Shown here: positions 38,286 through 48,438 of the stretch, piece by piece
Layout: each line of letters starts with the position of its first letter
Numbering within the stretch: the first letter of the stretch is position 1
From: Aegilops tauschii subsp. strangulata
Lineage: Eukaryota > Streptophyta > Magnoliopsida > Poales > Poaceae
Direction of reading: 5' to 3'
Assembly (NCBI RefSeq): GCF_002575655.3
Contig: NC_053041.3
Span: forward strand, 377,749,054-377,813,053
Length of the DNA: 64,000 nucleotides
Notes under the pieces: model-generated
The model's input: only the letters and a program-made list of their open reading frames with translations
The model's database searches: none
What the model was told of the DNA's origin: nothing
Made by a program: the position numbers and the translations under genes

Positions 38286-38585
38286 CTGCAAAAACAACGC
38301 AAAACAAAAATAGGGGATTTTGCCGTGGTACGGTGGTCAAAACCTTCGGGAGATTATATAGGAATTTTTACCGACCAAAAGAAGTATCGTGCAAGAAAAC
38401 GGAGTCTGGAAGGCACACGAGGTGGCCACAAGGACGGGGGGCTCGCCCAGGGGGGTAGGGCGCGCCCTCCACCCTTGTGGTGGCCTCGTGTCTCTCTCGG
38501 ACTACTTTTAATTTTCCTAATTTTTTAAATATTCCAAAATGGAGAAAACTTATCATTGGAAATGTTTTGGAGTCGGTTTACTTAC
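38286..38585 (-). promoter_or_regulatory. Putative intron and internal promoter upstream of the E env-position ORF
   Basis: On the minus strand GGTAAGT (intron start 38585) is a consensus donor, and a long T-rich run ending TTTTTGCAG (acceptor at 38286) is a strong acceptor. They enclose 300 nt. Inside lie a GC-rich imperfect inverted repeat (38416-38433 with 38473-38490, 15 of 18 pairing), GGCGCGCC at 38459-38466 and a TATA-like CTATATAATC at 38361-38352, about 80 nt before the ATG. Splicing of env transcripts is reported for the barley element BAGY-2. The TATA and GC arrangement copies that of the LTR U3 regions here, so an internal promoter is an alternative. Confidence 0.55.
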
Positions 38586-38615
38586 CGTACCACATACCTA
38601 TTCCTTTTCGGAGTC

Positions 38616-38864
38616 TTAAACATTCTGGAAAGTGTCCCTTATGTAATCCTCCGGTGTTACGGTATTAATAATATTGGTCTCAACATTTATGGGAGTACCT
38701 GAGATATAATGTTTGATTCTTTGACAGTTTACCACCTTCAGATTTCTGCCTTCGGCGTTGTTGATTTTTATGGCACCGGAACGATAGACCTCCTCGATAA
38801 TGAAAGGACCTTCCCATTTAGAGAGAAGCTTTCTTGCAAAAAATCTTAAACGAGAGTTGTATAG
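38616..38864 (-). pseudogene. pol: Element E integrase, C-terminal part
   Basis: The minus-strand frame from 38864 reads FFARKLLSKWEGPFIIEEVY and continues to TAA at 38618-38616. This is the post-catalytic C-terminal domain of an Athila-type integrase. It joins in frame to 47880-48140 once element F and its TATAG duplication are removed. Confidence 0.8.
38860..38864. repeat. Target-site duplication of element F, left copy (TATAG)
   Basis: TATAG at 38860-38864 is repeated at 47875-47879. Confidence 0.9.
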
Positions 38865-39848
38865 TGATAAGTCTCCAACGTATCTATAATTTTTTATTGT
38901 TCCATGCTGTTATATTATCATTCTTGGATGTTTTATAATCATTTGATAGTCATTTTATACAATTTCTTGGTACTAATCTATTGACATAGTGCCAAGTGGT
39001 AGTTGATGTTTTCTGCATGTTTTTTTACATCGCAAGAAATCAATACCAAACGGAGTCCAAACGCAGCGAAACTTTTTGTGGAATTTTTTTGGAACAGAAG
39101 ACATCTAGTGAGCTGGAGAAACGCGGGGGCTGCTCCGAGGGGAGCACAACCCACCAGGGCGCGCCTGGAGGCCCAGGCGCGCCCCTGGTGGGTTGTGCCC
39201 ACCTTGGGTGCCTCCCGAACCGACTATTTGCTCTATAAATAGCCCAATATTTCATAAACCCTAGGGGAGTCGACGAAAATCAATTCCAGCCGCCGCAGAG
39301 TCTAGAACCACCAGATCCAATCTAGACACCATCACAGAGGGGGTCATCATTTATATTGGTGCCTCTCCGATGATGCGTGAGTAGTCTTTTGTAGACCTTC
39401 GGGTCCGTAGTTAGTAGCTAGATGGCTTCCTCTCTCTCTCTCTTTTGATTCTCAATACAATGGTCTCTTGGAGATCCATATGATGTAACTCTTTTTGCGG
39501 TGTGTTTGTTGGGATTGGATGAACTTTGACTTTACGATCAGATCTATCTTTTTATCCATGAAAGTTATTTGAGTCTTCTTTGATCTCTTATATGCATGAT
39601 TGCTTATAGCCTCGTATTTCTTCTCTGATATTTGGGTTTTGTTTGGCCAACTTGATCTATTTATCTTGCAATGGGGAGAGGTGCTTTGTGATGGGTTCGA
39701 TCTTATGGTGCTTGATCCCAGTGACAGAAGGGGAACCGACACTTATGTATCGTTGCTATTAAGGATAACAAGATGGGCTCTATTTCTACATAAATAGATC
39801 TTGTCTACATCATGTCATCGTCCTTATTGCATTACTCCATTTCTCCAT
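38865..39848 (+). mobile_element. 5' LTR of element F, first part
   Basis: It starts TGATAAGTCTCCAACGTATC. A GC-rich inverted repeat (39144-39168 with 39173-39198, one bulged base) lies just upstream of a TATA box, CTCTATAAATA at 39231-39241. It is interrupted by a solo LTR after the TCCAT duplication (39844-39848). Confidence 0.85.
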
Positions 39849-40867
39849 TGTCGGTGTACTAAAGTTTGGGCCCTTTGGTACTCCTTACTTGTTCACGGCA
39901 GTTGCAGCTACACCCCTGGCGCAGCTTGACGGGGGAAGGACGGCATCTAAGCCAGTAACCATAGAATAGAAGACGCGTTGAGAACAGAAGACAAGCTGGA
40001 CGCCCGGCAAGATCCTTGCCGGGACGGCTTGCGAGACCCCGGCAAGATCCATGTCGGGACGACTTGCAGAGCACTAACAAAACCACCACCCTTTAGGTTG
40101 GGAGCTCTGACATCATCGACAATGTCAAGGCAAAGACCTAGGGGTGCGTGCCTAGTGGCATGCAGATCTTTGTGAAGACTAAAAGACAAAGTTCCCAGCA
40201 AGGTCCTTGCCGGGGACGACTGCGAGGCCCCAACAAGACTCTCGCCGGGGATAGTTGCAAGGCCACGACAAGACTCGGCCACCTAGTCACCACCCCAGCG
40301 CGGTGGCTGGCCTGCCAGCCTGGCAAGCACCCGCGTGGTGGCATGCAGATCTTCGTGAAGATCCTGCCACCTCTCCAGCACAGCAACTGGCCAGCCAACT
40401 TGGCAATACATGCCTCGTCGGCCTGGATGCATGTCGAGACAGGGCGGGGCAGCGACGGATGGGACGGGCTCTATTCCCATCCTCGATAAGGCTAAGGGGC
40501 ACGTAAGCAGCGCATTTAATGTGTTTGTCCTAAGATGCCGATGATAAGCATAGACACTGTAGCTACTTTACACCTCCTGTGTGCCACTGTGGCAACCCCT
40601 TGGACATATAAAAGGAGGCCCACGGCGTACTGGAGGAGGATTCGGAATTTTGAACCTCTCGGCCCAGCTTGCATGCATAGCGGCTAGGCAAAGCTCAAGA
40701 ACACAGAATATACACTCAAGCAGGACTAGGGTTTTACGCTTCTCAGTGGCCCGAACCTGGGTAAAAAGCCGTCATGTTGATCATTAGATCTGCTCTTTGC
40801 GCACCCCTCCTCCCTGCCAAACCGTAGAAGGGATCCACATGATCCCGTAGGTGTCGTTTCCCTGACA
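39849..40867 (+). mobile_element. Solo LTR of another Gypsy family inside F's 5' LTR
   Basis: It is 1019 bp from TGTCGGTGTACTAAAG to TTTCCCTGACA, flanked by TCCAT at 39844-39848 and 40868-40872. TG...CA ends, a 5-bp duplication and no internal region define a solo LTR. A TATA-like ACATATAAAAGG lies at about 40604-40615. It contains CCCGGCAAG-ATC-CTTGCCGGG (40003-40023), a perfect 9-bp inverted repeat, and two copies of a word identical to the first codons of ubiquitin. Orientation is inferred from the TATA box. Confidence 0.85.
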
Positions 40868-40872
40868 TCCAT

Positions 40873-41487
40873 GAACTTAATACACTAGATGCATGCTGGA
40901 TAGCGGTCGATGTGTGGAGTAATAGTAGTAGATGCAGGAAGGAGTCGGTCTACTAATCTTGGACGTGATGCCTATATAATGATCACTGCCTGGATATCGT
41001 CATGATTATTTGAAGTTCTATCAATTGCCCAACAGTAATTCATTTACCCACCGTTTGCTACTTTTCTCGAGAGAAGCCATTAGTGAAATCTACGGCCCCC
41101 GGGTCTCTTCTTTAATATATTTGCCTTTGCGATCTATTTTATTTGCCTTTTATTTTCAGATCTATTAAACCAAAAATACAAAAATACCTTGCTGCAATTT
41201 ATTTTATCTCGCGTTCCCGCGAGATCTATCTATCAAATCATTACAACTCTCTCACATTCGTTTGCCAATTTCTGGCGCCGTTACCCGAAAGGGATTGACA
41301 ACCCCTTTAACACCTCGGGTTGCGAGTATTTTTTTATTTGTGTGCAGGTGTTGTTTACGTAGTGTTGCTTGGTTCTCCTACTGGTTTGATAACCTTGGTC
41401 TCATCACTGAGGGAAATACCTAGCGTCACTATGCTGCATCATCCCTTCCTCTTTGGGCAAATACCGACGTAATCCTAGCAGACATCA
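40873..41487 (+). mobile_element. 5' LTR of element F, second part
   Basis: It continues the LTR after the duplicated TCCAT and ends GCAGACATCA. Without the insert the LTR is about 1.6 kb, matching the 3' LTR. Confidence 0.85.
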
Positions 41488-41498
41488 AAAGGAATTTC

Positions 41499-41516
41499 TG
41501 GCGCCGTTCCCGGGGA
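41499..41516 (+). promoter_or_regulatory. Primer binding site of element F (tRNA-Asp type)
   Basis: TGGCGCCGTTCCCGGGGA has one mismatch from the complement of the plant tRNA-Asp 3' end. It lies 11 bases after the LTR. Confidence 0.85.
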
Positions 41517-41703
41517 GGATCATCAACATCTACCAGGTTCCTAATCACAAATCTCATCTCCTCACAATTTACATTATTTGCCATTTGCCTCTTGTTTTCC
41601 TCTCCCCCGCTTCACAAAAGTTTACCGTTTTATTCGCCCTCTTTTCCGTTCGTTGTTTTCTTGTCGGATCTGTTTTTGAGTGCAATCTTGTTGCGTAACC
41701 ACA

Positions 41704-43111
41704 ATGAGTCAAGAGAACACCAAGTTGTGTGATTTCTCAAATACCAACAACGATGATTTTATTGGCACTCCGATTGCTCCCTCCACTAGTGTGGAATCGT
41801 GTGATATTAATACTGCTTTGTTGAATCTTGTTATGAAAGATCAATTTTCTGGTACTCCTAATGAGGATGTCGCGTCCCATCTTAACATATTCGTAGAATT
41901 ATGCGATTGCAAAAGAAAAAAGATGTGGAAAATGATGTTGTGAAGATGAAATTATTCCCATTTTGTTTGCGTGATCCTGCAAAAAATTGGTTTTCTTCTT
42001 TGCCTGGCAATAGTATCGATTCTTGGAATAAGTGCAAAGATACTTTTATCACTAAGTATTTTCCGCCCGCAAAAATTATTTCCCTTAGAACCCAGATCAT
42101 GAATTTCAAGCAACTTGAACATGAGCATGTTGCACAATCTTGGGAAAGGATGAAAATGATGCTAAGGAATTGCCCAACTCATGGGTTAAATCTTTGCATG
42201 ATCATACAAAAAAATTATGCGGGGTTGAATTTTGTTTGTCGTAATCTTTTAGACTCCGCCACGGGTGGTACTTTTATGGAAATTACTTTGGGTGAAGCCA
42301 CCAAATTGCTTGATAATATTGTGGCAAATTATTCACAATGGCATACCGAAAGAGCTCCTACTAGTAAAAAGTTAATTCGGTTGAAGAAATCTCTTCTTTG
42401 AGTGAAAAAGTTGATGCTCTTATGAAATTGGTTGCTAGTAAAAGTGCTCCTATTGATTTCAATGATATGCCTTTGTCTACTTTGATTGAGAAAAATAGTG
42501 ATGCCGTAGATGTGAATTTTATCTCGCGAAACAATTTCAATAACAATGATTATAGAGGTAATTTTAATCCTAGGCCTTTTCCTAGTAATTCCTCTAATAA
42601 TTATGGTAATTCCTATGGAAATCCTTCTTCTAATAATAATAGGAACAGCTCTGATCTTGTGAATAATATTAAAGAATTTATCAACACTCAAAAGGTTTTC
42701 AACGCTACAATGGAAGAAAAGTTGAATAAGATTGATGATTTGTCTAGAAGTATTGATAGAACTTCTCATGACGTAGAAAATCTCAAGATGAAATTTTTTG
42801 TGCCTAAGGTTGAGGAATCAATTTAAGCTCTTTATTTTTCTATGGATGAAAGTAAGAAAAGAACCTCTATGCTTAGAGCTAGAAGAGAATTTTTAGAAAA
42901 AGCGTTTTCTAGTGAATGCTTTCATAAAAGTGATGAAGATCTTAAAATGATTGGTGTTTCTTCTATTGATTCCCTGTTTATTAAAATTAAGATTGAAGAA
43001 AAAGGGACTAGAGAAGATTCAGCTTTAGTTAGAAGGTGTCCCGATAATTCGAGGGTGAAAATTTTGTTGAGAAAATTGATAAATGTGGGTTTGAAGAGGT
43101 CAAAACTTTAA
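41704..43111 (+). pseudogene. gag: Element F gag (broken)
   Basis: It begins at ATG 41704 (MSQENTKLCDFS). Frameshifts near 41905 and 42395 join three frames. The capsid-like part has the Gypsy retrotrans-gag pattern (LRDPAKNWFSSLP and KYFPPAKIISLRTQI, around 41960-42110). After 42398 the protein becomes Asn-rich (YRGNFNPRPFPSNSSNNYGN) and ends with a heptad-like segment. A TAA at 42824-42826, which fits a CAA to TAA change, splits off the tail 42842-43111 in the same frame. I see no CCHC zinc knuckle. Gag would package the RNA of the element; here it is not translatable as one protein. Confidence 0.8.
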
Positions 43112-43283
43112 CTAGTGATGTGCCCACTCTTTTGGATTACAAAGACTTTAATTATGATAGTTGCTCTTTGATTGATTGTATTTCTTTGTTGCAATCCATG
43201 ATAAATTCACCCCATGCCTATGAACAAAATAAAGCTTTTACTAAATATATTGTTGATGCTATTATGAAAGCCTTAGAAAAAAG

Positions 43284-43817
43284 TTGGAATTAGAAGTTTC
43301 AATTCCTAGGAAATTACATGATGAATGGGAACCTACTATCAAAGTCAAGATTAAAAATTATGAGTGTTTTGCTTTGTGTGACTTGGGTGCTAGTGTTCCT
43401 ACAATTCCGAAATCTTTATGTGATGTGCTTGGTCTTACAGATATTGAAGAATGCTCTTTAAATTTGCACTTGGCAGATTCTACAATTAAAAAGCCTATGG
43501 GAAGAATTAATAATGTTCTTATTCTTGCAAATAGGAATTATGTGCCCATAGATTTTATTGTTCTTGATATTGATTGCAATCCGTCTTGCCCAATTATTCT
43601 TGGTAGACCGTTTTTACGCACTATCGGTACCGTGATTGATATGAAAGAAGGTAATATTAAGTTCCAATTTCCACTAAGGAAGGGTATGGAACACTTACCT
43701 AGAACAAGAATTAGGCCACCGTATGAATCAATCATGAGGGCATCTTATGATCTCGAAACAAAGATGACAAAACTTAGATCCTTTGCCTTATGCCTAGCTA
43801 GGGGCGTAAAACAATAG
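43284..43817 (+). CDS. Element F aspartic protease-like domain
   Basis: This 177-codon ORF carries a retroviral-type protease core: ALCDLGASVPTIPKS replaces the usual DSGAS/DTGAS active site, followed by the flap-side and ILGRPFL motifs. The active-site loop reads D-L-G, with Leu where Ser or Thr is usual, so activity is doubtful. It is normally part of the gag-pol polyprotein and is out of frame with the gag pieces upstream. Its TAG at 43815-43817 is followed directly by the 3' region shared with B; no RT follows. It could equally be listed as a pseudogene fragment. Confidence 0.75.
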   Translation: MELEVSIPRKLHDEWEPTIKVKIKNYECFALCDLGASVPTIPKSLCDVLGLTDIEECSLNLHLADSTIKKPMGRINNVLILANRNYVPIDFIVLDIDCNPSCPIILGRPFLRTIGTVIDMKEGNIKFQFPLRKGMEHLPRTRIRPPYESIMRASYDLETKMTKLRSFALCLARGVKQ

Positions 43818-46267
43818 CGCTTGTTGCGAGGCAACCCAATGAATAAAATTTATTTTTGCCTTTTCCTTTCTGTTCTTGAGTGTTTGCACAATTATGCTAC
43901 TGTTACAGTTGTGTTTTTTGTGTTTTAGTTAGTGTTTGTGCCAAGTAGAGCGTTTAGGATTTTCTTGGGTGATAGTTGTTTGATCTTGCTGAAAAAACAG
44001 AAACTTCTGAGTCCAGAGTTACAATTTTTAAAAATCACATAATTGAGGAAAAATTTCGAATTTTTTAAAGTAGATTGATATACAAATTGCTCAGTTTGTC
44101 CTAATTTTTCAGGATTTTTGGAGTTACAGAAGTATTCGAAATATCCAGATTACTACAGACTGTTCTCTTTTTGACAGATTCTGTTTTCTTTGTGTTGTGT
44201 GCTTGTTTTGATGATTCTATGATTTTCTTTGAAGAGTTTTTGCCATAGGAAAGTTGGAACATAGTAGATATAATGCAAGAATAAAATATGAATGGGTTTC
44301 AACAGTACTTGTAGGAGTGATTTGCTTTCTTATACTAACGGATCTCATGAAGGTTTTGTTGAGTTTTGTGTGATTGAAGTTTTCAAGTTTTGGGTGATGT
44401 TACAATGGATGAAGGAATAAGGAGTAAGAAGAGCCTAAGCTTGGGGATGCCCATGGCATCCCATGCTATTATCCAAAGAGAAGCAAGCAACTAAGCTTGG
44501 GGATGCCCCGAGTGGCATCCCCTCTTTCATCTAATGACCATCGGTATTTTACTCGAAGCTATATTTTTATTCGTCACATACTATGTGTCTTGCTTGGAGC
44601 GTCTTGTATGATATCAGTCTTTGCTTGTTTTGATTTGTGTTTTAAGTCTTCAATCCTTTGCTGGACACACCTATTTGAGAGAGCCAAAATTATGCCATGG
44701 CTTGTTAGAATTGCTCTCTATGCTTCACTTAAATTTTTACGAGTTATGGAATTTCTCTAGTGCTTCACTTATATCTTTTTTTGAACACGGTGTGCTTTAG
44801 TATTTTTGAAGAAATGCTCTCTTGCTTCACTTAGGTTTATTTGGGAGTTAGTAAAATTCTAAAGAAATTCTCTCTTGCTTCACTTAAATTAATTTGAGAG
44901 AAAGAAATATTATGCTCATGATCTTCACTTATATTTGTTTGAGCTTATCAAAAGCAACACATGAAAATTAGTTTCAAAGTGATAGATATCCAAGAAGGAT
45001 ATAATAAAAACTCTCATGAAGATCATTGGACAAAATAAACTTGATTCCTTGAAATAGTTTCGAGATATGATGATGTGATATGCGAGTCATGTTGACGAGT
45101 AATTATGATTTAGTAAGAATATTGGTGTTAAGGTTTGTGATTCCCTATGCAAGCATGAAAGTCAATAGTTATGCAATGAAATTACATCCTACTTGTGGTG
45201 CATTATTCGGTGTTAATTATGCTTAATGCTCGCTTATGAGATTGTTCGTTTCTTGGTTGGTCGCTTCTCAATCTTTTGCTAGCCTTCATTTTGCACTAAG
45301 TATGATCACTACTTGTGCATCCAAAATCCTTTAAACCAGTTTTGCCACATGAGTCCACTATACCTACCTATATGCGGTATTCTTTTGCCGTTCTGAGCAA
45401 ATTAGTATGTGCCATCTCTAATTTTCAAAATAAATTTCTCTTTTGTGTGGTCGTACCGCTCGCGAGGCGGTGAGGGGTGGCCAATATTTTCCATGCTAGA
45501 TGTGTTATTCTCACGATGAGTGTTTATTCACTTGTCATTGCACAAGAGTAAGGCAAAGGTATTAGGGATGCCCAGTCCCGAAATGCAAAATGAATTTACT
45601 TTATGTTGTCAAATAATAAATTCCTTGGAAAGTGTTGGTATGGAAGGCACTCGTGGACATGGTTAGCCATGGAAAGTGAAAGTATGGTGGAAAAACGAAT
45701 AAACTTTATTTTCTGTTTGGGAACCGCCTATGATAGATCTAGCATGGAAAGTGTTGGGAGCTCTAAGTCATTTTCGTTGGTTGGAAAAGTATGCCTCTCA
45801 AAATGTTTTTTATCTCTCAATTTTCGCTTTGAGCTGTGGCACCTCTACAAATCCCTACTTCCCTCCGCGAAGGGCCTTTCTTTTACTTTATGCAATTTTT
45901 ATTTTTAATTTGAGTCTCCATCTTCTCTTATAAAGCACCAACTAGGAGGCAATATGATCGTACTTGAGCATTGGGTGTAGCTAATATGCGAGTGTGTTTC
46001 ATGAATGGATCAATGATTGAGCATGATGGGCTAGGGATAACTTAATTTAGCGTTGATATTTTGAAAGACATGGTTGCTTGTTGATATGCTTGAGCATTTA
46101 AGTCTCATGTCAAAACTAGACTAGTGCTTTGAACAATATAAAATTCCAAATGTCCATGCTATAAACAAAACAATATGAGATGACATGTTAGGCAGCATTC
46201 CACATCAAAAGTTCTGTTTTTATCATTTACCTACTCGAGGACGAGCAGGAATTAAGCTTGGGTATGC
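43818..46267 (+). mobile_element. Element F 3' non-coding region and polypurine tract
   Basis: This 2.45-kb region has no convincing ORF. It matches element B 13804-15390 plus 24095-24993. It holds repeated TTGCTTCACTTA words (44725-44890), the CTCGAGGACGAGCAGGAATT phrase and a purine tract AAGCTTGGGTATGC next to the LTR. Confidence 0.8.
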
Positions 46268-47874
46268 TGATACGTCTCCAATGTATCTATAATTTTTGAT
46301 TGTTCCATGCTGTTATATTATCATTCTTGGATGTTTTATAATCATTTTATAGTCATTTTATAACTTTTTTGGTACTAACCTATTGACATAGTGCCAAGTG
46401 CCAGTTGCTGTTTTCTGAATGTTTTTTTACATCATAGGAAATCCATACCAAACGGAGCCCAAATGTAGCGAAACGTTTTGTGGACTTTTTTGGAACAGAA
46501 GACATCCAGTGGGCCGGAGAAGTGACTGGGGGTGCTCCGAGGGGAGCACAACCCACCAGGGCGCGCCTGGAGGCCCAGGCGCGCCCTGGTGGGTTGTGCC
46601 CACCTCGGGTGCCTCCCGAACCAACTCTTTGCTCTATAAATACGCCAATATTCCAGAAACCCTAGGGGAGTCGACGAAAATCAATTCCAGTCGCCGCAAA
46701 GTTCAGAACCACCAGATCCAATCTAGAAACCATCACGGAGGGGTTCATCATGTCCATTGGTGCCTCTCCGATGATGCGTGAGTAGTCTTTTGTAGACCTA
46801 CGGGTCAGTAGTTAGTAGCTAGATGGCTTCCTCTCTCTCTTTTGATTCTCAATACAATGGTCTCTTGGAGAACCATATGATGTAACTCTTTTTGCGGTGT
46901 GTTTGTTGTGATCGGATGAACTTTGAGTTTATGATCAGATCTCTCTTTTTATCCATGAAATTTTTTTGAGTGTTCTTTGATCTCTTATATGCATGATTTC
47001 TTATAGCCTCGTATTTCTTCTCCGACATTTGGGTTTTTTTGGCAACCTTGATCTATTTATCTTGCAATGGGAAGAGGTGCTTTGTGATGGGTTCGATCTT
47101 ACGGTGCTTGATCCTAGTGACAGAAGGGAAACCAACACGTATGTATTGTTGCTATTAAGGATAACAAGATGGGGTATATTTCTACATAAATAGAACTTGT
47201 CTACATCATGTCATCATTCTTATTGCATTACTCCGTTTCTCCATGAACTTAATACACTAGATGCATGCTGGATAGCGGTCGATGTGTGGAGTAATAGTAG
47301 TAGATGCAGGCAGGAGTCGGTCTACTAATCTTGGACGTGATTCCTATATAATGATCATTGCCTGGATATTGTCATGATTATTTGAAGTTCTATCAATTGC
47401 CCAACAGTAATTTGTTTACCCACCGTTTGCTATTTTTCTCGAGAGAAGCCACTAGTGAAATCTACGGCCCCCGGGTCTCTTCTTTAATATATTTGCCTTT
47501 GCGATCTATTTTATTTGCCTTTTATTTCATTTGCCTTTTATTTTCAGATCTATTAAACCAAAAATACAAAAATACCTTACTGCAATTTATTTTATCTCGC
47601 GTTCCCTCGAGATCTATCTATCAAATTATTACAACTCTCTCACGTTCGTTTGCCAATTTCTGCCGCCGTTGCCCGAAAGGGATTGACAACCCCTTTAACA
47701 CGTCGCGTTGCGAGTATTTGTTATTTGTGTGCAGGTGCTGTTTACGTAGTGTTGCTTGGTTCTCCTACTGGTCCAATAACCTTGGTCTCATCACTGAGGG
47801 AAATACCTAGCGTCGATGTGCTGCATCATCCCTTCCTCTTTCTGGAAATACCGAGGTAGTCCTAGGAGACATCA
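46268..47874 (+). mobile_element. 3' LTR of element F
   Basis: It is 1607 bp from TGATACGTCTCCAACG to GGAGACATCA. It carries a perfect 25-bp inverted repeat (46546-46570 with 46575-46599, 4-nt loop) about 35 bases before the TATA box TATAAATA (46635-46642). TATAG at 47875-47879 follows. Confidence 0.88.
46546..46599. repeat. Perfect 25-bp inverted repeat in F-type LTR
   Basis: Arm 1 starts GCACAACCCACCAGGG and ends CGCGCCTGG. Arm 2 (46575-46599) is its exact reverse complement and the loop is AGGC. Related copies, more or less decayed, are at 39144-39198, 11599-11650, 26825-26875 and 36250-36302. Confidence 0.9.
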
Positions 47875-47879
47875 TATAG

Positions 47880-48438
47880 CAAAACATGATCACCTACATT
47901 ATACTCACACTTTTGTATTCTTTTATCATGCCATACTTTAACTTTTTCTTTAAACAACTTGGCATTCTCATGGGCTTGGGATCTCCATTCATCAAGTGAG
48001 CTAATGTCAAATAACCTCTTCTCACCAGCAAGTTTGAAATCATAATTGAGCTCTTTAATAGCCCAATAAGCTTTATGTTCTAGTTGAAGAGGTAAGTGAC
48101 ATGCTTTTCCATAAACCATTTTATACGAAGACATACCCATAGGATTCTTATAAGCAGTTCTATAAGCCCATAATGCATCATCAAGTTTCTCAGACCAATT
48201 CTTCCTACATCTATTAACAGTCTATTGCAAAATTAATTTAATCTCTCTATTGCTTAATTCTACTTGACCATTAGACTGAGGATGATATGGAGATGCAATT
48301 CTATGGTTAACATCATATCACCAAGCATTTTACGGAAAGCACCATGAATAAAATGTGAACCACCATCAGTCATTAAATATCTAGGGACTCCAAACCTCGG
48401 AAAAATAACTTCTTTCAGCATCTTAATAGAAGTGTTAT
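47880..48438 (-). pseudogene. pol: Element E integrase, core part (broken)
   Basis: Minus-strand reading from 48438 gives the integrase segment with PRYLMTDGGSHF, which carries the second catalytic Asp. After frameshifts the 93-codon ORF from 48140 (MGMSSYKMVYGKACHLP) runs towards 47880 (DEWRSQAHENAKL, YNVGDHVLLY). It joins 38864 once F is removed. Upstream it is cut by element G, whose presumed duplication is GTTAT at 48434-48438; the partner is outside the window. Confidence 0.8.

Larger units (their letters stand above)
38865..47874 (+). mobile_element. Element F: complete Athila-like retrotransposon lacking RT and integrase
   Basis: It has two LTRs (38865-41487 with a nested solo LTR, and 46268-47874), a TATAG duplication, a tRNA-Asp primer site (41499-41516), gag and protease, then a long 3' region and polypurine tract. 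Reverse transcriptase, RNase H and integrase are absent, and the protease reads straight into the 3' region. It is inserted in the integrase of element E. It is therefore non-autonomous, and closely related to B in LTR and 3' region. Confidence 0.88.
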
